NCBI GenBank assembly: GCA_021786915.1
Contig: JAJYMP010000136.1
Span: forward strand, 1 to 5,588
Length of the DNA: 5,588 bases
Source of the DNA: Chloroflexota bacterium
GTDB lineage: Bacteria; Chloroflexota; Limnocylindria; Limnocylindrales; CSP1-4
Direction of reading: 5' to 3'
Shown: positions 1-5,588 of the stretch, one piece after another
Layout: every line of letters begins with the position of its first letter
Numbering within the stretch: the stretch's first letter is position 1
The notes under the pieces: generated by a model
The model's input: the letters and a program-made list of their open reading frames with translations, nothing else
What the model was told of the DNA's origin: nothing
Database searches by the model: none
Program-made: the position numbers and the translations under genes

Positions 1-1416
1 GTAGGGCATGTGGCACGGGATCACGTTGACGATCGAGGCGACGATCTCGCCGGTCTTGGCGGCGATCCCGGTCGCCGACTTGTCCGCGGTCGCGAGGTGG
101 CCCAGCAGCTCGGTCAGGATCTCGCGCCCGGTCATCTCGATCGCCGGCTTCGTGACGAAGTCGCCGGACCGGCGGGGGTAGAGGAAGTAGCCCCACAGGA
201 CCGCTTCGTTCGGCTTCTGCGCCCGGTAGTGGGGCTGGTGGTGGACGACGATCGAGAGGCAGGCCGTCGAGTCCACGAACGTGTTGAGCGCGTTGCCCGG
301 CAGCTGCTTGGTGATGCGCGAGATCTCGTTGATGAGCAGGTGGCTGTCGGCCGTGAGCGTGAAGCTCAGCCACTCGCTCTGTGACCGGTCGCCGAAGAAC
401 TTCTCCGGATGGCCCAGGCCGTAGAAGTGCTCGGTCGCCTGCTGCCAGAGCTCGGCACTCGGGCCGAAGCGGTGGTCCTCGGTGATCGCCGTGTCGAGGT
501 CGCCGATCGCCGCGCTGTCGGTGATCGAGCCGTTGGTGTCGAACACGAAGTCGTCCTCGTCCACCGCGATCACGCCGGTGGCGCCGGTGGCCGTGTCCTC
601 GTAGCGCAGGCCGGTGACGACGATCTCGTCGCGCAGCGGCGTGTCCTTGAACTCGAGGGCCGTGACCTTGCGGTTGTTCACGAACTGAACGCCCTTGTCT
701 GCCAGCCAGGCACGCATCGGCAGGATGACCGACTCGTACTGGTTGTAGGGCGTGCGGGTCACGCCCTCGAGCGTGTTGATCCGGCTGAACTCGAGGATCA
801 TCCGGTTCATGTAGCGCCGCAGCTCCATCACGGAGTCGACCTCGAGGAAGGCGAAGGTCGTCTTCCACATGAACCAGAAGTTGGTCGTGAAGAAGTGCGG
901 GCTGCTCGCGAACCACTCCTTGATGCTGATGTCGTCGAGCTCGCGCTCGCGGGACTCGGGCATGAGCATCAGCTTGCTCAGCAGGACGCGGTCCCGGCGG
1001 TTGAACTGCATGTGCACGTAGTCGTTGGGCCCGTGGTCCCGGACGCCGATCGTGGCGTCGATCAGCCGGCCGATGTCGTGGGTCGGGTGGGCGTGGTCGA
1101 ACTCGAAGATCTCCTCGGTCACCGACAGGCCTGGGCGCTCGAGCGAGGGGATGCTCCGGAGCACCTCCCACAGGTTCTCGTAGGTCTCCTCGTTGAGCAT
1201 CCGGCCGCCGCGGTTGAGGAAACCGCGGCTGTTGCCCAGCTGCCCGTAGCCGTACTCGGTCTCGAACTCGCGGGCCGCCTGCCCGTCGTTCGCGCCGTGC
1301 GGGTCGATCCCCATGAGGGTGATGTCCGAGCCGGACCAGTTGCCGTCCCGGATGAGGTAGACGGCCGCGCTCAGGTTCCCGAGGCCGGCGCCGATCATGT
1401 ACGCCTTGTGCGTCAC
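1..1416 (-). CDS. ohyA: Oleate hydratase (fatty acid double-bond hydratase), C-terminus missing
   Basis: This FAD-dependent enzyme family adds water to the cis-9 double bond of oleate and related free fatty acids, giving 10-hydroxy fatty acids; it is cytosolic or membrane-peripheral. The frame is open for 472 residues and runs off the left edge; family members are roughly 530-640 residues, so the C-terminal part is outside the window. Visible motifs: N-terminal Rossmann FAD site GAGLGNLSAAVYLIRDG (residues 9-25), HGANDG (40-45), NRGGRM (68-73), the family signature YNQYES (224-229) that carries the conserved active-site tyrosine region, TNGSITD (294-300), HHQPHY (392-397), WGYFLYP (408-414) and CHMPY at the cut end. 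The GTG start at 1416-1414 is preceded by GGAGAG (1426-1421), and the Rossmann motif begins eight residues later, as expected. The glutamate common after RGGR in Elizabethkingia-type enzymes is Met73 here. The gene is divergent from the DoxX-like gene. Family assignment is firm; substrate preference is not. Confidence 0.95.
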   Translation of the reverse strand, partial: MTHKAYMIGAGLGNLSAAVYLIRDGNWSGSDITLMGIDPHGANDGQAAREFETEYGYGQLGNSRGFLNRGGRMLNEETYENLWEVLRSIPSLERPGLSVTEEIFEFDHAHPTHDIGRLIDATIGVRDHGPNDYVHMQFNRRDRVLLSKLMLMPESRERELDDISIKEWFASSPHFFTTNFWFMWKTTFAFLEVDSVMELRRYMNRMILEFSRINTLEGVTRTPYNQYESVILPMRAWLADKGVQFVNNRKVTALEFKDTPLRDEIVVTGLRYEDTATGATGVIAVDEDDFVFDTNGSITDSAAIGDLDTAITEDHRFGPSAELWQQATEHFYGLGHPEKFFGDRSQSEWLSFTLTADSHLLINEISRITKQLPGNALNTFVDSTACLSIVVHHQPHYRAQKPNEAVLWGYFLYPRRSGDFVTKPAIEMTGREILTELLGHLATADKSATGIAAKTGEIVASIVNVIPCHMPY

Positions 1417-1420
1417 GGTG

Positions 1421-1426
1421 CTCTCC
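1421..1426 (-). promoter_or_regulatory. Ribosome binding site of the oleate hydratase gene
   Basis: Reads GGAGAG on the minus strand, ending four bases before the GTG at 1416. It supports GTG as the start over the in-frame ATG six codons further in, which would cut into the FAD-binding strand. Confidence 0.75.
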
Positions 1427-1432
1427 GTCTCT

Positions 1433-1454
1433 CGAGGGCCGGCTGGGGCCCTCG
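1433..1454. repeat. Perfect 8-bp-arm palindrome upstream of oleate hydratase
   Basis: Arms CGAGGGCC (1433-1440) and GGCCCTCG (1447-1454) are separated by six bases (ggctgg). The element ends six bases upstream of the hydratase ribosome binding site. It could be an operator for a dimeric regulator, or a hairpin in the 5' leader that affects translation. The sequence does not decide which. Confidence 0.7.
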
Positions 1455-1513
1455 CGCTCAATTGGACGTGGTTTCGTTGGGAGCGACTCCCTGAGCGGAA
1501 TGCTGGTGGGCCA

Positions 1514-1530
1514 ACCTGAATGGGACCTGA
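1514..1530. repeat. ACCTGA direct repeat pair, 11-bp period
   Basis: ACCTGA occurs at 1514-1519 and again at 1525-1530, one helical turn apart. The core CCTGA(G) is the reverse complement of the CTCAG core repeated at 1585-1611, so the two sets are the same motif in opposite orientation. A further CCTGAG lies at 1490-1495 but is out of phase (25 bp). Possibly a regulator site; the motif is short, so chance occurrence is possible. Confidence 0.4.
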
Positions 1531-1584
1531 GCCGAATCTTAGAAGGGAGCGGAGCGCCTGGCGGAGAGGGTGCCCAGAGGGATT

Positions 1585-1611
1585 CTCAGTTTCGCCTCAG
1601 GCGAGCCTCAG
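1585..1611. repeat. Triple CTCAG direct repeat, 11-bp period
   Basis: CTCAG starts at 1585, 1596 and 1607, exactly 11 bp apart, so all copies face the same side of the helix. Direct repeats with an 11-bp period are typical of sites for OmpR/PhoB-fold regulators (PhoP-type response regulators and SARP activators). The location, 109 bp upstream of the DoxX-like start and within the divergent promoter region, fits a regulatory role. The regulator is unknown, and none is encoded in this window. Confidence 0.45.
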
Positions 1612-1705
1612 TTCGATGCGGATAGTTGGGCAAGAGCGCACCCGATACGGGCGCCTGCCCGAAATCAGTCAACGCGCGACGGCACAGGGTCGTCGGAGAT
1701 CGCTC

Positions 1706-1710
1706 GGAGG
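1706..1710 (+). promoter_or_regulatory. Ribosome binding site that fixes the DoxX-like start
   Basis: GGAGG lies nine bases before the ATG at 1720. The reading frame is open back to a GTG at 1570, but that upstream stretch (50 codons) encodes a non-hydrophobic sequence with no DoxX resemblance. The ATG at 1720 is therefore preferred. Confidence 0.8.
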
Positions 1711-1719
1711 CTTCCAGTC

Positions 1720-2319
1720 ATGCAGGACAACAAACCGGATACCGCGCTTGAGATCAGCGCAAGGCCACTCCTGGCGGGCATGCTCATCATCCAGGCCTTC
1801 CTCGGGTACGAGTGGTTCATGTCGGGCCTCGCGAAGGCGCTCAGCGGCGACTTCGCGTCGGGACTCGCTGGCCAGCTGACCGACACCTCCAAGGACCTGT
1901 CGGGCTTCTACAAGTCGTTCCTCGATGGGACCGTCATCCCCAACGCCCAGTTCTTCGGCTATCTCGTCATGGTCGGCGAGCTGGCGATCGGCATCGCCCT
2001 CATCGCCCTCGCAGCCCTGTGGTGGTTCCGCTGGTCGAGGCTCTCGATCACCGGCCAGTCTGTCCTCCTGGGACTGATCGTCCTGGCCGGCGTGTTCGCG
2101 ATCTTCATGAACGTGAATTTCCACCTTGCCAGCGGCGCCAATCACTTCTGGATCATCGCCGCCGATCCGAACGGCGAAGGCGTCGACCTCGACAGCGTCA
2201 TGCCAGTCATCCAGCTCGCGATCTCCGGCGCCGCCTTCGTCCTGCTTCGCCGCGTGCGCGCCGCGCGACCGGCCGACTCGACGAAGGGCTCGGTGGCAGC
2301 CTCAGCCGCCCATTCCTGA
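1720..2319 (+). CDS. DoxX/DoxD-like integral membrane protein
   Basis: The protein has 199 residues. Four hydrophobic segments are visible at about residues 15-36, 77-103, 111-132 and 158-176, with short cytoplasmic-looking ends. The layout and the pattern MNVNFHLASGANHF (130-143), just after the third segment, match the DoxX / thiosulfate:quinone oxidoreductase small-subunit (TQO DoxD-like) family, in which an Asn-rich N-x-N-F-x-L motif sits at this place. Members are quinone-pool-associated membrane proteins; DoxD/DoxA of Acidianus oxidise thiosulfate, and mycobacterial DoxX works with SodA and SseA in oxidative-stress defence. No partner of either kind is present here, so the biochemical role is open. 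A hydrophilic loop at about 41-72 joins segments 1 and 2. The start is set by GGAGG at 1706-1710. It is in the same orientation as the metal ATPase but 285 bp upstream, so a shared transcript is only possible. Confidence 0.85.
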   Translation: MQDNKPDTALEISARPLLAGMLIIQAFLGYEWFMSGLAKALSGDFASGLAGQLTDTSKDLSGFYKSFLDGTVIPNAQFFGYLVMVGELAIGIALIALAALWWFRWSRLSITGQSVLLGLIVLAGVFAIFMNVNFHLASGANHFWIIAADPNGEGVDLDSVMPVIQLAISGAAFVLLRRVRAARPADSTKGSVAASAAHS

Positions 2320-2604
2320 GCTCAGGGGCTGATGCCGATGCCGCGGCGAGTTCGCTCCGAGTCGGCGGCTGTCGACCTGACGCGCTCGGCCGACACGTCG
2401 TCTGCCGGGCGCCGGTCGAGCTGACGGACGAGCCCCTGGAGCGTTGACTCCAGCCTTCGGGCCGACGCAGGGAATAGGGCTTTTCGGGATCGCCTCGCGT
2501 CCTGGTCAGACGCGGCAGCGAAGACCAGACTTGGACCCAACAGCTCTTGGAACGGCGCGTGCCAGCGCCACAGTAGCCAGGCGCGACCCACGAATGGAGC
2601 AGCA
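2320..2604. other. Intergenic region upstream of the metal ATPase
   Basis: No gene is supported. Short inverted repeats are present: CTGGAG/CTCCAG (2436-2441 and 2448-2453, 6-base loop), GCC/GGC closing a TTCG tetraloop (2453-2462), CTGGTC/GACCAG (2502-2507 and 2523-2528, 15-base loop) and GGCGC/GCGCC (2554-2558 and 2565-2569, 6-base loop). The first pair, followed by TTTT at 2481-2484, might be a weak terminator of the DoxX-like gene. TTGACT (2444-2449) resembles a -35 box, but no good -10 follows at 16-19 bp. I did not find a recognisable CsoR, CueR or CopY operator. Confidence 0.55.
2596..2599 (+). promoter_or_regulatory. Ribosome binding site of the metal ATPase gene
   Basis: GGAG lies five bases before the GTG at 2605 and supports that start. 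It sits inside an ATG-started four-codon reading frame (2594-2608, MEQQ) whose stop overlaps the GTG. That is probably chance, though translational coupling is conceivable. Confidence 0.65.
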
Positions 2605-5115
2605 GTGACCCGCAGAGTCTTTGAAGCCGGAGGGCTCCTCCGCGCCAGCAGCGCCGCGGGACTCGACGACTACCTGGGGCGTCAGCAGGGCGTCGAGCTC
2701 GCGGAGGCGAACCCGGTCTCCCAGACCGTGACGGTCCGATATGACGAGTCGGTCGTGTCCGCCGAGGGCGTGCGGGCGCTGATCGAGGGCTTCGGGTGTG
2801 CGTGCGGCGGGGAAGTCGTCCCGTGCTCCCTGTGCTCCGACGAGCAGCCAGCCGTCCTTGGCAGCACGGTGGCACATGGCGCGGGTCACGGACCTGCACC
2901 CGATCATGCCGGCCACGCGATGGCGGTTGAGGCGACGGCGCCGCCTGCCGCCCACGACGAGCACCTCGGCCACGCGATGGCGGTTGAGGCCACGGCGCAG
3001 CCTGCCGTCCACGACGAGCACGCCGGCCACGCGATGGCGGCGGCCCCAGCCGTGGGCGCGCCGGTCAAGGGCGAGATGGCCGAGATGGCCCACGGGATGG
3101 GCCACGGCGGCGGGATGACGATGGAGGCGATGGTCCGCGACATGCGGAACCGGTTCCTCGTCGCGTTCATCCTCGCGGTCCCGATCTTCCTCTACTCCCC
3201 GCTGGCAACCGAGGTCTTCAACATCCACCTCGGGACGCCGTTCGGGATCGATCCGAACATCCTGGCCTTCCTCTTTGCAACGCCCGCCGTCCTGTGGAGC
3301 GGGAAGATGTTCTTCGTCGGTGCGTATCGGGCGCTCCGCCACCGAACGCTCGACATGTCGGTCCTCGTCGCGCTCTCGGTCGGGTCGGGCTACCTGTTCA
3401 GCGTCGCCGGCACCTTCCTCTTCAAGGGCGAGGTCTTCTACGAGGCCGCGGCCGTCCTGCTCACGTTCGTCCTGTTCGGCCACTGGCTCGAGATGCGCGC
3501 CCGGTCGGGGGCATCGGATGCGATGAAGGCGCTCCTCAACCTCACGCCGCCGAAGGCCACCGTCATCCGGAACGGCGAGCCGATGGAGATCCCGACGGCG
3601 GAGGTCGTCCTCGACGACATCGTCCTGATCAAGCCCGGCGACAAGGTCCCCGTCGACGGGGTCATCGTCGACGGCGGATCGAGCGTCGACGAGTCGATGA
3701 TCACGGGCGAGAGCCTGCCAGTCGAAAAGACGGTCGGCTCGAACGTGATCGGCGCATCGATCAACAAGACGGGCACCTTCCGGTTCAGGGCGACCAAGGT
3801 CGGAGCGGACACCGCGCTCGCCCAGATCGTCAAGCTCGTCCAGCTGGCCCAGAACTCGAAGGCTCCGGCCCAGCGCATGGCCGACCGGGCTGCGCAGTGG
3901 CTCGTCGCGGCGGCCGTCATCCTCGGCCTGCTGACATTCGTCGGCTGGCTGACGATCGGCGGCTCGACGTTCATCTTCGCCCTCACGCTCGCCATCACCG
4001 TGGTGATCATCGCCTGCCCCGACGCACTCGGGCTCGCCACGCCCACCGCCATCATGGTCGGGACCGGTCTGGGAGCCCTCAACGGGATCCTGTTCAAGAA
4101 CGCGACGGCCCTGGAGCAGGCCTCCAAGATCGGCGCGGTCATCTTCGACAAGACGGGCACGCTGACGGTCGGGCAGCCCCGCGTCGTCGAGCTCGTCGGC
4201 GCCGGCAATCCGGTCAGCGAGGACGAGGTCCTGCGACTGGCGGCTTCGGCGGAGGGCTCCAGCGAGCATCCGCTCGCCCAGGCCGTGGTCGATGCGGCGA
4301 AGGAGCGCCAGCTCGCCCTCGTGGACGCGACCGGCTTCAATGCCGTCCCGGGCCACGGGCTCGAGGCGAACGTCGACGGCCGCTCGGTCCTGGTCGGGAA
4401 CGCGAAGCTCATGCGCGACCGGCGCATCGACTTCGACGGCCTCGGGGCGCGCGCCGACGAGCTGGAGGGCGCGGGCCGGACGGTCGTCCGGGTCGCGGTC
4501 GACGGCAAGGCCGGAGGCCTGATCGCGATCGCGGACGCGGTCCGGCCGAGCGCGAAGGAGACCATCGCGCGACTCCACAACCTGGGCATCCAGGTGGCGA
4601 TGCTGACCGGCGACAACCAGGCGACCGCAGACCGCATCGCCGCGGAGCTCGGGCTCGACACCGTGTTCGCGGAGGTCCTGCCCGGCCAGAAGGCGGACAA
4701 GGTGAAGGAGCTCCAGGCGGCCGGCAAGCTCGTCGCGATGGTCGGGGACGGGATCAACGACGCCCCGGCGCTCGCCCAGGCGGACGTCGGGATCGCGATC
4801 GGCGCCGGCACCGACGTCGCCGTCGAGACTGCCGACATCGTCCTCATGAAGAGCGACCCGGTCGACGTGCTCGGCGCGATCGCCCTCTCCCGCGCAACGG
4901 TCCGCAAGATGCGCCAGAACCTGTTCTGGGCAGTCGGCTACAACACCGTGGCGTTCCCGATCGCGATGGGCATCTTCTACCCAGCGTTCGGCTTCGTCCT
5001 CCGGCCCGAGATCGCCGCCATCAGCATGGCCGGGAGCTCCTTCCTCGTGGCGGTGAACGCGCTGCTGCTCAAGCGGACCAAGCTCGAGGGGATCCGGCGC
5101 TATGGCGCCGACTGA
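2605..5115 (+). CDS. P1B-type heavy-metal-transporting ATPase, atypical CPD subtype (probable copper exporter)
   Basis: This 836-residue membrane pump uses ATP to move metal ions out of the cytoplasm. Order of parts: a ferredoxin-like heavy-metal-associated domain (about 4-66) in which the usual CxxC is replaced by RASS (13-16); a cysteine cluster C65, C67, C74, C77; a His/Met-rich linker (91-173, 12 His); four membrane segments (about 184-203, 218-240, 248-272, 277-298); the actuator domain with TGES (367-370); segments 5 and 6 (about 431-453 and 457-482); the phosphorylation site DKTGT (D515); SEHP (553-556) of the nucleotide domain, the P1B hallmark; TGDN (668-671) and GDGIND (714-719); then segments 7 and 8 with YN (779-780) and MAGSS (808-812). 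The last two match CopA-type Cu(I) pumps. The segment-6 metal motif, however, is CPD (471-473) rather than CPC or CPH. All catalytic ATPase residues are intact, so the pump should be active. Metal choice is inferred (copper most likely). A YHS-domain gene lies convergent downstream. Confidence 0.95.
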   Translation: MTRRVFEAGGLLRASSAAGLDDYLGRQQGVELAEANPVSQTVTVRYDESVVSAEGVRALIEGFGCACGGEVVPCSLCSDEQPAVLGSTVAHGAGHGPAPDHAGHAMAVEATAPPAAHDEHLGHAMAVEATAQPAVHDEHAGHAMAAAPAVGAPVKGEMAEMAHGMGHGGGMTMEAMVRDMRNRFLVAFILAVPIFLYSPLATEVFNIHLGTPFGIDPNILAFLFATPAVLWSGKMFFVGAYRALRHRTLDMSVLVALSVGSGYLFSVAGTFLFKGEVFYEAAAVLLTFVLFGHWLEMRARSGASDAMKALLNLTPPKATVIRNGEPMEIPTAEVVLDDIVLIKPGDKVPVDGVIVDGGSSVDESMITGESLPVEKTVGSNVIGASINKTGTFRFRATKVGADTALAQIVKLVQLAQNSKAPAQRMADRAAQWLVAAAVILGLLTFVGWLTIGGSTFIFALTLAITVVIIACPDALGLATPTAIMVGTGLGALNGILFKNATALEQASKIGAVIFDKTGTLTVGQPRVVELVGAGNPVSEDEVLRLAASAEGSSEHPLAQAVVDAAKERQLALVDATGFNAVPGHGLEANVDGRSVLVGNAKLMRDRRIDFDGLGARADELEGAGRTVVRVAVDGKAGGLIAIADAVRPSAKETIARLHNLGIQVAMLTGDNQATADRIAAELGLDTVFAEVLPGQKADKVKELQAAGKLVAMVGDGINDAPALAQADVGIAIGAGTDVAVETADIVLMKSDPVDVLGAIALSRATVRKMRQNLFWAVGYNTVAFPIAMGIFYPAFGFVLRPEIAAISMAGSSFLVAVNALLLKRTKLEGIRRYGAD
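2911..3040 (+). repeat. 57-bp in-frame tandem repeat encoding a His/Met-rich linker
   Basis: Unit 1 is 2911-2967, unit 2 is 2968-3024, and a partial third copy follows (3025-3040). Units 1 and 2 differ at 5 of 57 positions by eye. Each encodes 19 residues containing HDEH-x-GHAM. A diverged half-unit (DHAGHAM, residues 100-106) precedes unit 1, so the HxxGHAM element occurs three times at 19-residue spacing (residues 101-106, 120-125, 139-144). The pattern indicates in-frame duplication within the ATPase gene. The His and Met side chains suggest a metal-binding or metal-collecting tail. Confidence 0.9.
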
Positions 5116-5424
5116 CAGCTCTGGCAGCGGGATGGCGACCGTCCGATGCCGCGCCGCTGTTTGCGTCGTGCCACCCGTTTCTCCCTGGCCCCTCTCTGAG
5201 TTCTTCAGATGCGTTGGTCGAGCCGGCCGCAGCGGATCCGACGGCGCGGTGTTGCTCTGGCCAGCCGCACATCGGGCGCACGTCCATCCCAGGCGGTTGA
5301 ATAGAGCGGCAGGAACCTGCGGCGCCTGGTTTACCGAGGCCGTCGGGGCTCCTCGCCTTAGGGCGCCGCAGGGCCAGCGCACCCCCGGCGCGCGGGGAGG
5401 TATAGCCGCTGTGGTCGCGGTCGC
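5116..5424. other. Intergenic region between convergent ATPase and YHS genes
   Basis: I see no supported gene in these 309 bases. The left two thirds hold only short palindromes (CGGATCCG near 5235 and CTGGCCAG near 5260). The right third holds the long inverted repeat at 5316-5372 and a CCCCG/CGGGG stem with a 5-base loop (5383-5397). Because both neighbouring genes read into this region, it should contain transcription ends for both. No T-rich tail follows any stem, so classical intrinsic terminators are not evident. Confidence 0.6.
5316..5372. repeat. Perfect 11-bp inverted repeat with a nested stem
   Basis: CCTGCGGCGCC (5316-5326) is the exact reverse complement of GGCGCCGCAGG (5362-5372). 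Inside the 35-base spacer, CGAGG (5335-5339) can pair with CCTCG (5351-5355), giving a two-tier hairpin on either strand. It lies between convergent genes, so it may act as a bidirectional transcript end or 3' stabiliser. There is no U-tract to support an intrinsic terminator call. Confidence 0.6.
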
Positions 5425-5568
5425 TCACCATCCTCGATAGCGGTGGGGCGTGTCGAGGAACGCGGCATAGCAGGACCGACCGCAGAAGTAGACCCATTCA
5501 CCCTCGAAGAGCGCTGCCTCGACCGCCTGGTTGACGCGGATTTCCATGCCACAGACAGGATCCGTCAC
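5425..5568 (-). CDS. Small YHS-domain protein, probable metal-binding accessory of the ATPase
   Basis: This 47-residue frame reads from GTG (5568-5566) to TGA (5427-5425). It opens with TDPVCGM (2-8) and continues with the YHS pattern W-V-Y-F-C-x-x-x-C (C29, C33), F37, then P41 and Y44, all positions typical of the roughly 45-50 residue YHS domain. This domain occurs free-standing and within copper and other heavy-metal ATPases, and is thought to bind metal through its cysteines. The gene is convergent with the ATPase and so is transcribed from beyond the right edge. No clear ribosome binding site precedes the GTG, and the frame stays open through the six upstream codons to the window edge. 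It may therefore be the C-terminal end of a longer protein. A start inside the motif (Met8) would destroy DPVCGM and is unlikely. Domain identity is confident; the start is not. Confidence 0.8.
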   Translation of the reverse strand: MTDPVCGMEIRVNQAVEAALFEGEWVYFCGRSCYAAFLDTPHRYRGW

Positions 5569-5570
5569 GC

Positions 5571-5587
5571 GCGCCCCGACGGGGCGC
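5571..5587. repeat. GC-rich hairpin next to the YHS start
   Basis: GCGCCCC (5571-5577) and GGGGCGC (5581-5587) pair perfectly around a three-base loop, two bases upstream of the YHS GTG codon. It could be a leader hairpin, an operator, the end of an upstream transcript, or simply coding DNA if the protein extends further. The window edge prevents a decision. Confidence 0.5.
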
Positions 5588-5588
5588 C

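Larger units (their letters stand above)
1417..1719. other. Divergent intergenic region between oleate hydratase and DoxX-like genes
   Basis: This 303-base stretch must hold the promoters of both divergent genes. No coding region is supported. It contains a palindrome at 1433-1454, direct repeats with an 11-bp period at 1514-1530 and 1585-1611, a TCGCC/GGCGA stem with a 3-base loop (1592-1604) inside the latter, and a CGGGC/GCCCG stem with a 4-base loop (1648-1661). I found no convincing -35/-10 pair on either strand. The best isolated -10-like hexamer is TAAGAT on the minus strand (1541-1536), with no good -35 box at the usual distance. Confidence 0.7.

Noticed and set aside
409..1494. A 361-codon plus-strand open frame opposite the oleate hydratase
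   Set aside because: The minus strand encodes a continuous hydratase with several family motifs across the same span. The plus-strand frame is an antisense shadow.
1570..1719. A 50-residue N-terminal extension of the DoxX-like protein from a GTG at 1570
   Set aside because: There is no family resemblance, and a strong GGAGG at 1706-1710 sits at the right distance from the ATG at 1720.
2444..2477. MerR/CueR-type promoter with TTGACT and a lengthened spacer
   Set aside because: No good -10 box at 19-20 bp and no clear dyad in the spacer; the match is limited to the -35-like hexamer.
2594..2608. A four-codon leader peptide (MEQQ) overlapping the ATPase start
   Set aside because: It is too short to distinguish from chance; the GGAG within it is better explained as the ATPase ribosome binding site.
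3294..5300. A 668-codon plus-strand open frame overlapping the ATPase in another frame
   Set aside because: The translation is dominated by Arg, Gly, Pro and Ala without motifs. It is an out-of-frame shadow of the ATPase.
2506..5382. A 958-codon open frame on the minus strand opposite the metal ATPase
   Set aside because: It is antisense to a gene with all P-type ATPase motifs. Its translation is rich in Arg, Asp and Gly with no domain pattern, as expected from an antisense frame in high-GC DNA with few stop codons.
5358..5552. A 64-codon minus-strand frame overlapping the YHS gene
   Set aside because: It is out of frame with the clear YHS motifs and has no recognisable features of its own.

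Overview
The DNA is GC-rich, two of the four genes use GTG starts with clear GGAG-type ribosome binding sites, and G/C dominates third codon positions. This suggests a high-GC Gram-positive or similar lineage, such as Actinomycetota or Chloroflexota. No taxonomic marker gene is present, so the assignment stays loose. I see no insertion sequence, phage gene, tRNA, rRNA or CRISPR array.

Layout, left to right. (1) 1-1416, minus strand: the first 472 residues of an oleate hydratase (fatty-acid double-bond hydratase, formerly 'myosin-cross-reactive antigen'), with its C-terminus cut off by the left edge. (2) 1417-1719: a divergent intergenic region holding an 8-bp-arm palindrome just upstream of the hydratase ribosome binding site and two sets of short direct repeats with an exact 11-bp period. 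(3) 1720-2319, plus strand: a 199-residue DoxX/DoxD-like membrane protein with four predicted membrane segments. (4) 2320-2604: intergenic, with short hairpins. (5) 2605-5115, plus strand: an 836-residue P1B-type heavy-metal-transporting ATPase, probably a copper exporter of an unusual subtype. Its N-terminal metal-binding domain has lost CxxC, it has a His/Met-rich linker built on 57-bp tandem repeats, and its membrane metal motif is CPD instead of CPC or CPH. (6) 5116-5424: intergenic, with a perfect 11-bp inverted repeat between convergent genes. (7) 5425-5568, minus strand: a 47-residue YHS-domain protein, very likely metal-binding, whose 5' end lies close to the right edge.

Functionally, the right half looks like a metal-handling module: an efflux ATPase with a metal-rich N-terminal tail and a small YHS protein of the kind often found beside copper ATPases. 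The DoxX-like protein lies upstream in the same orientation but 285 bp away, so co-transcription is possible, not shown. The oleate hydratase is divergent and may be functionally separate (fatty-acid detoxification or modification of membrane-active free fatty acids). The most notable item is the atypical ATPase, which combines four departures from textbook CopA in one protein. I recall relatives with a similar architecture in high-GC bacteria, so it is more likely a little-studied subfamily than a unique protein.
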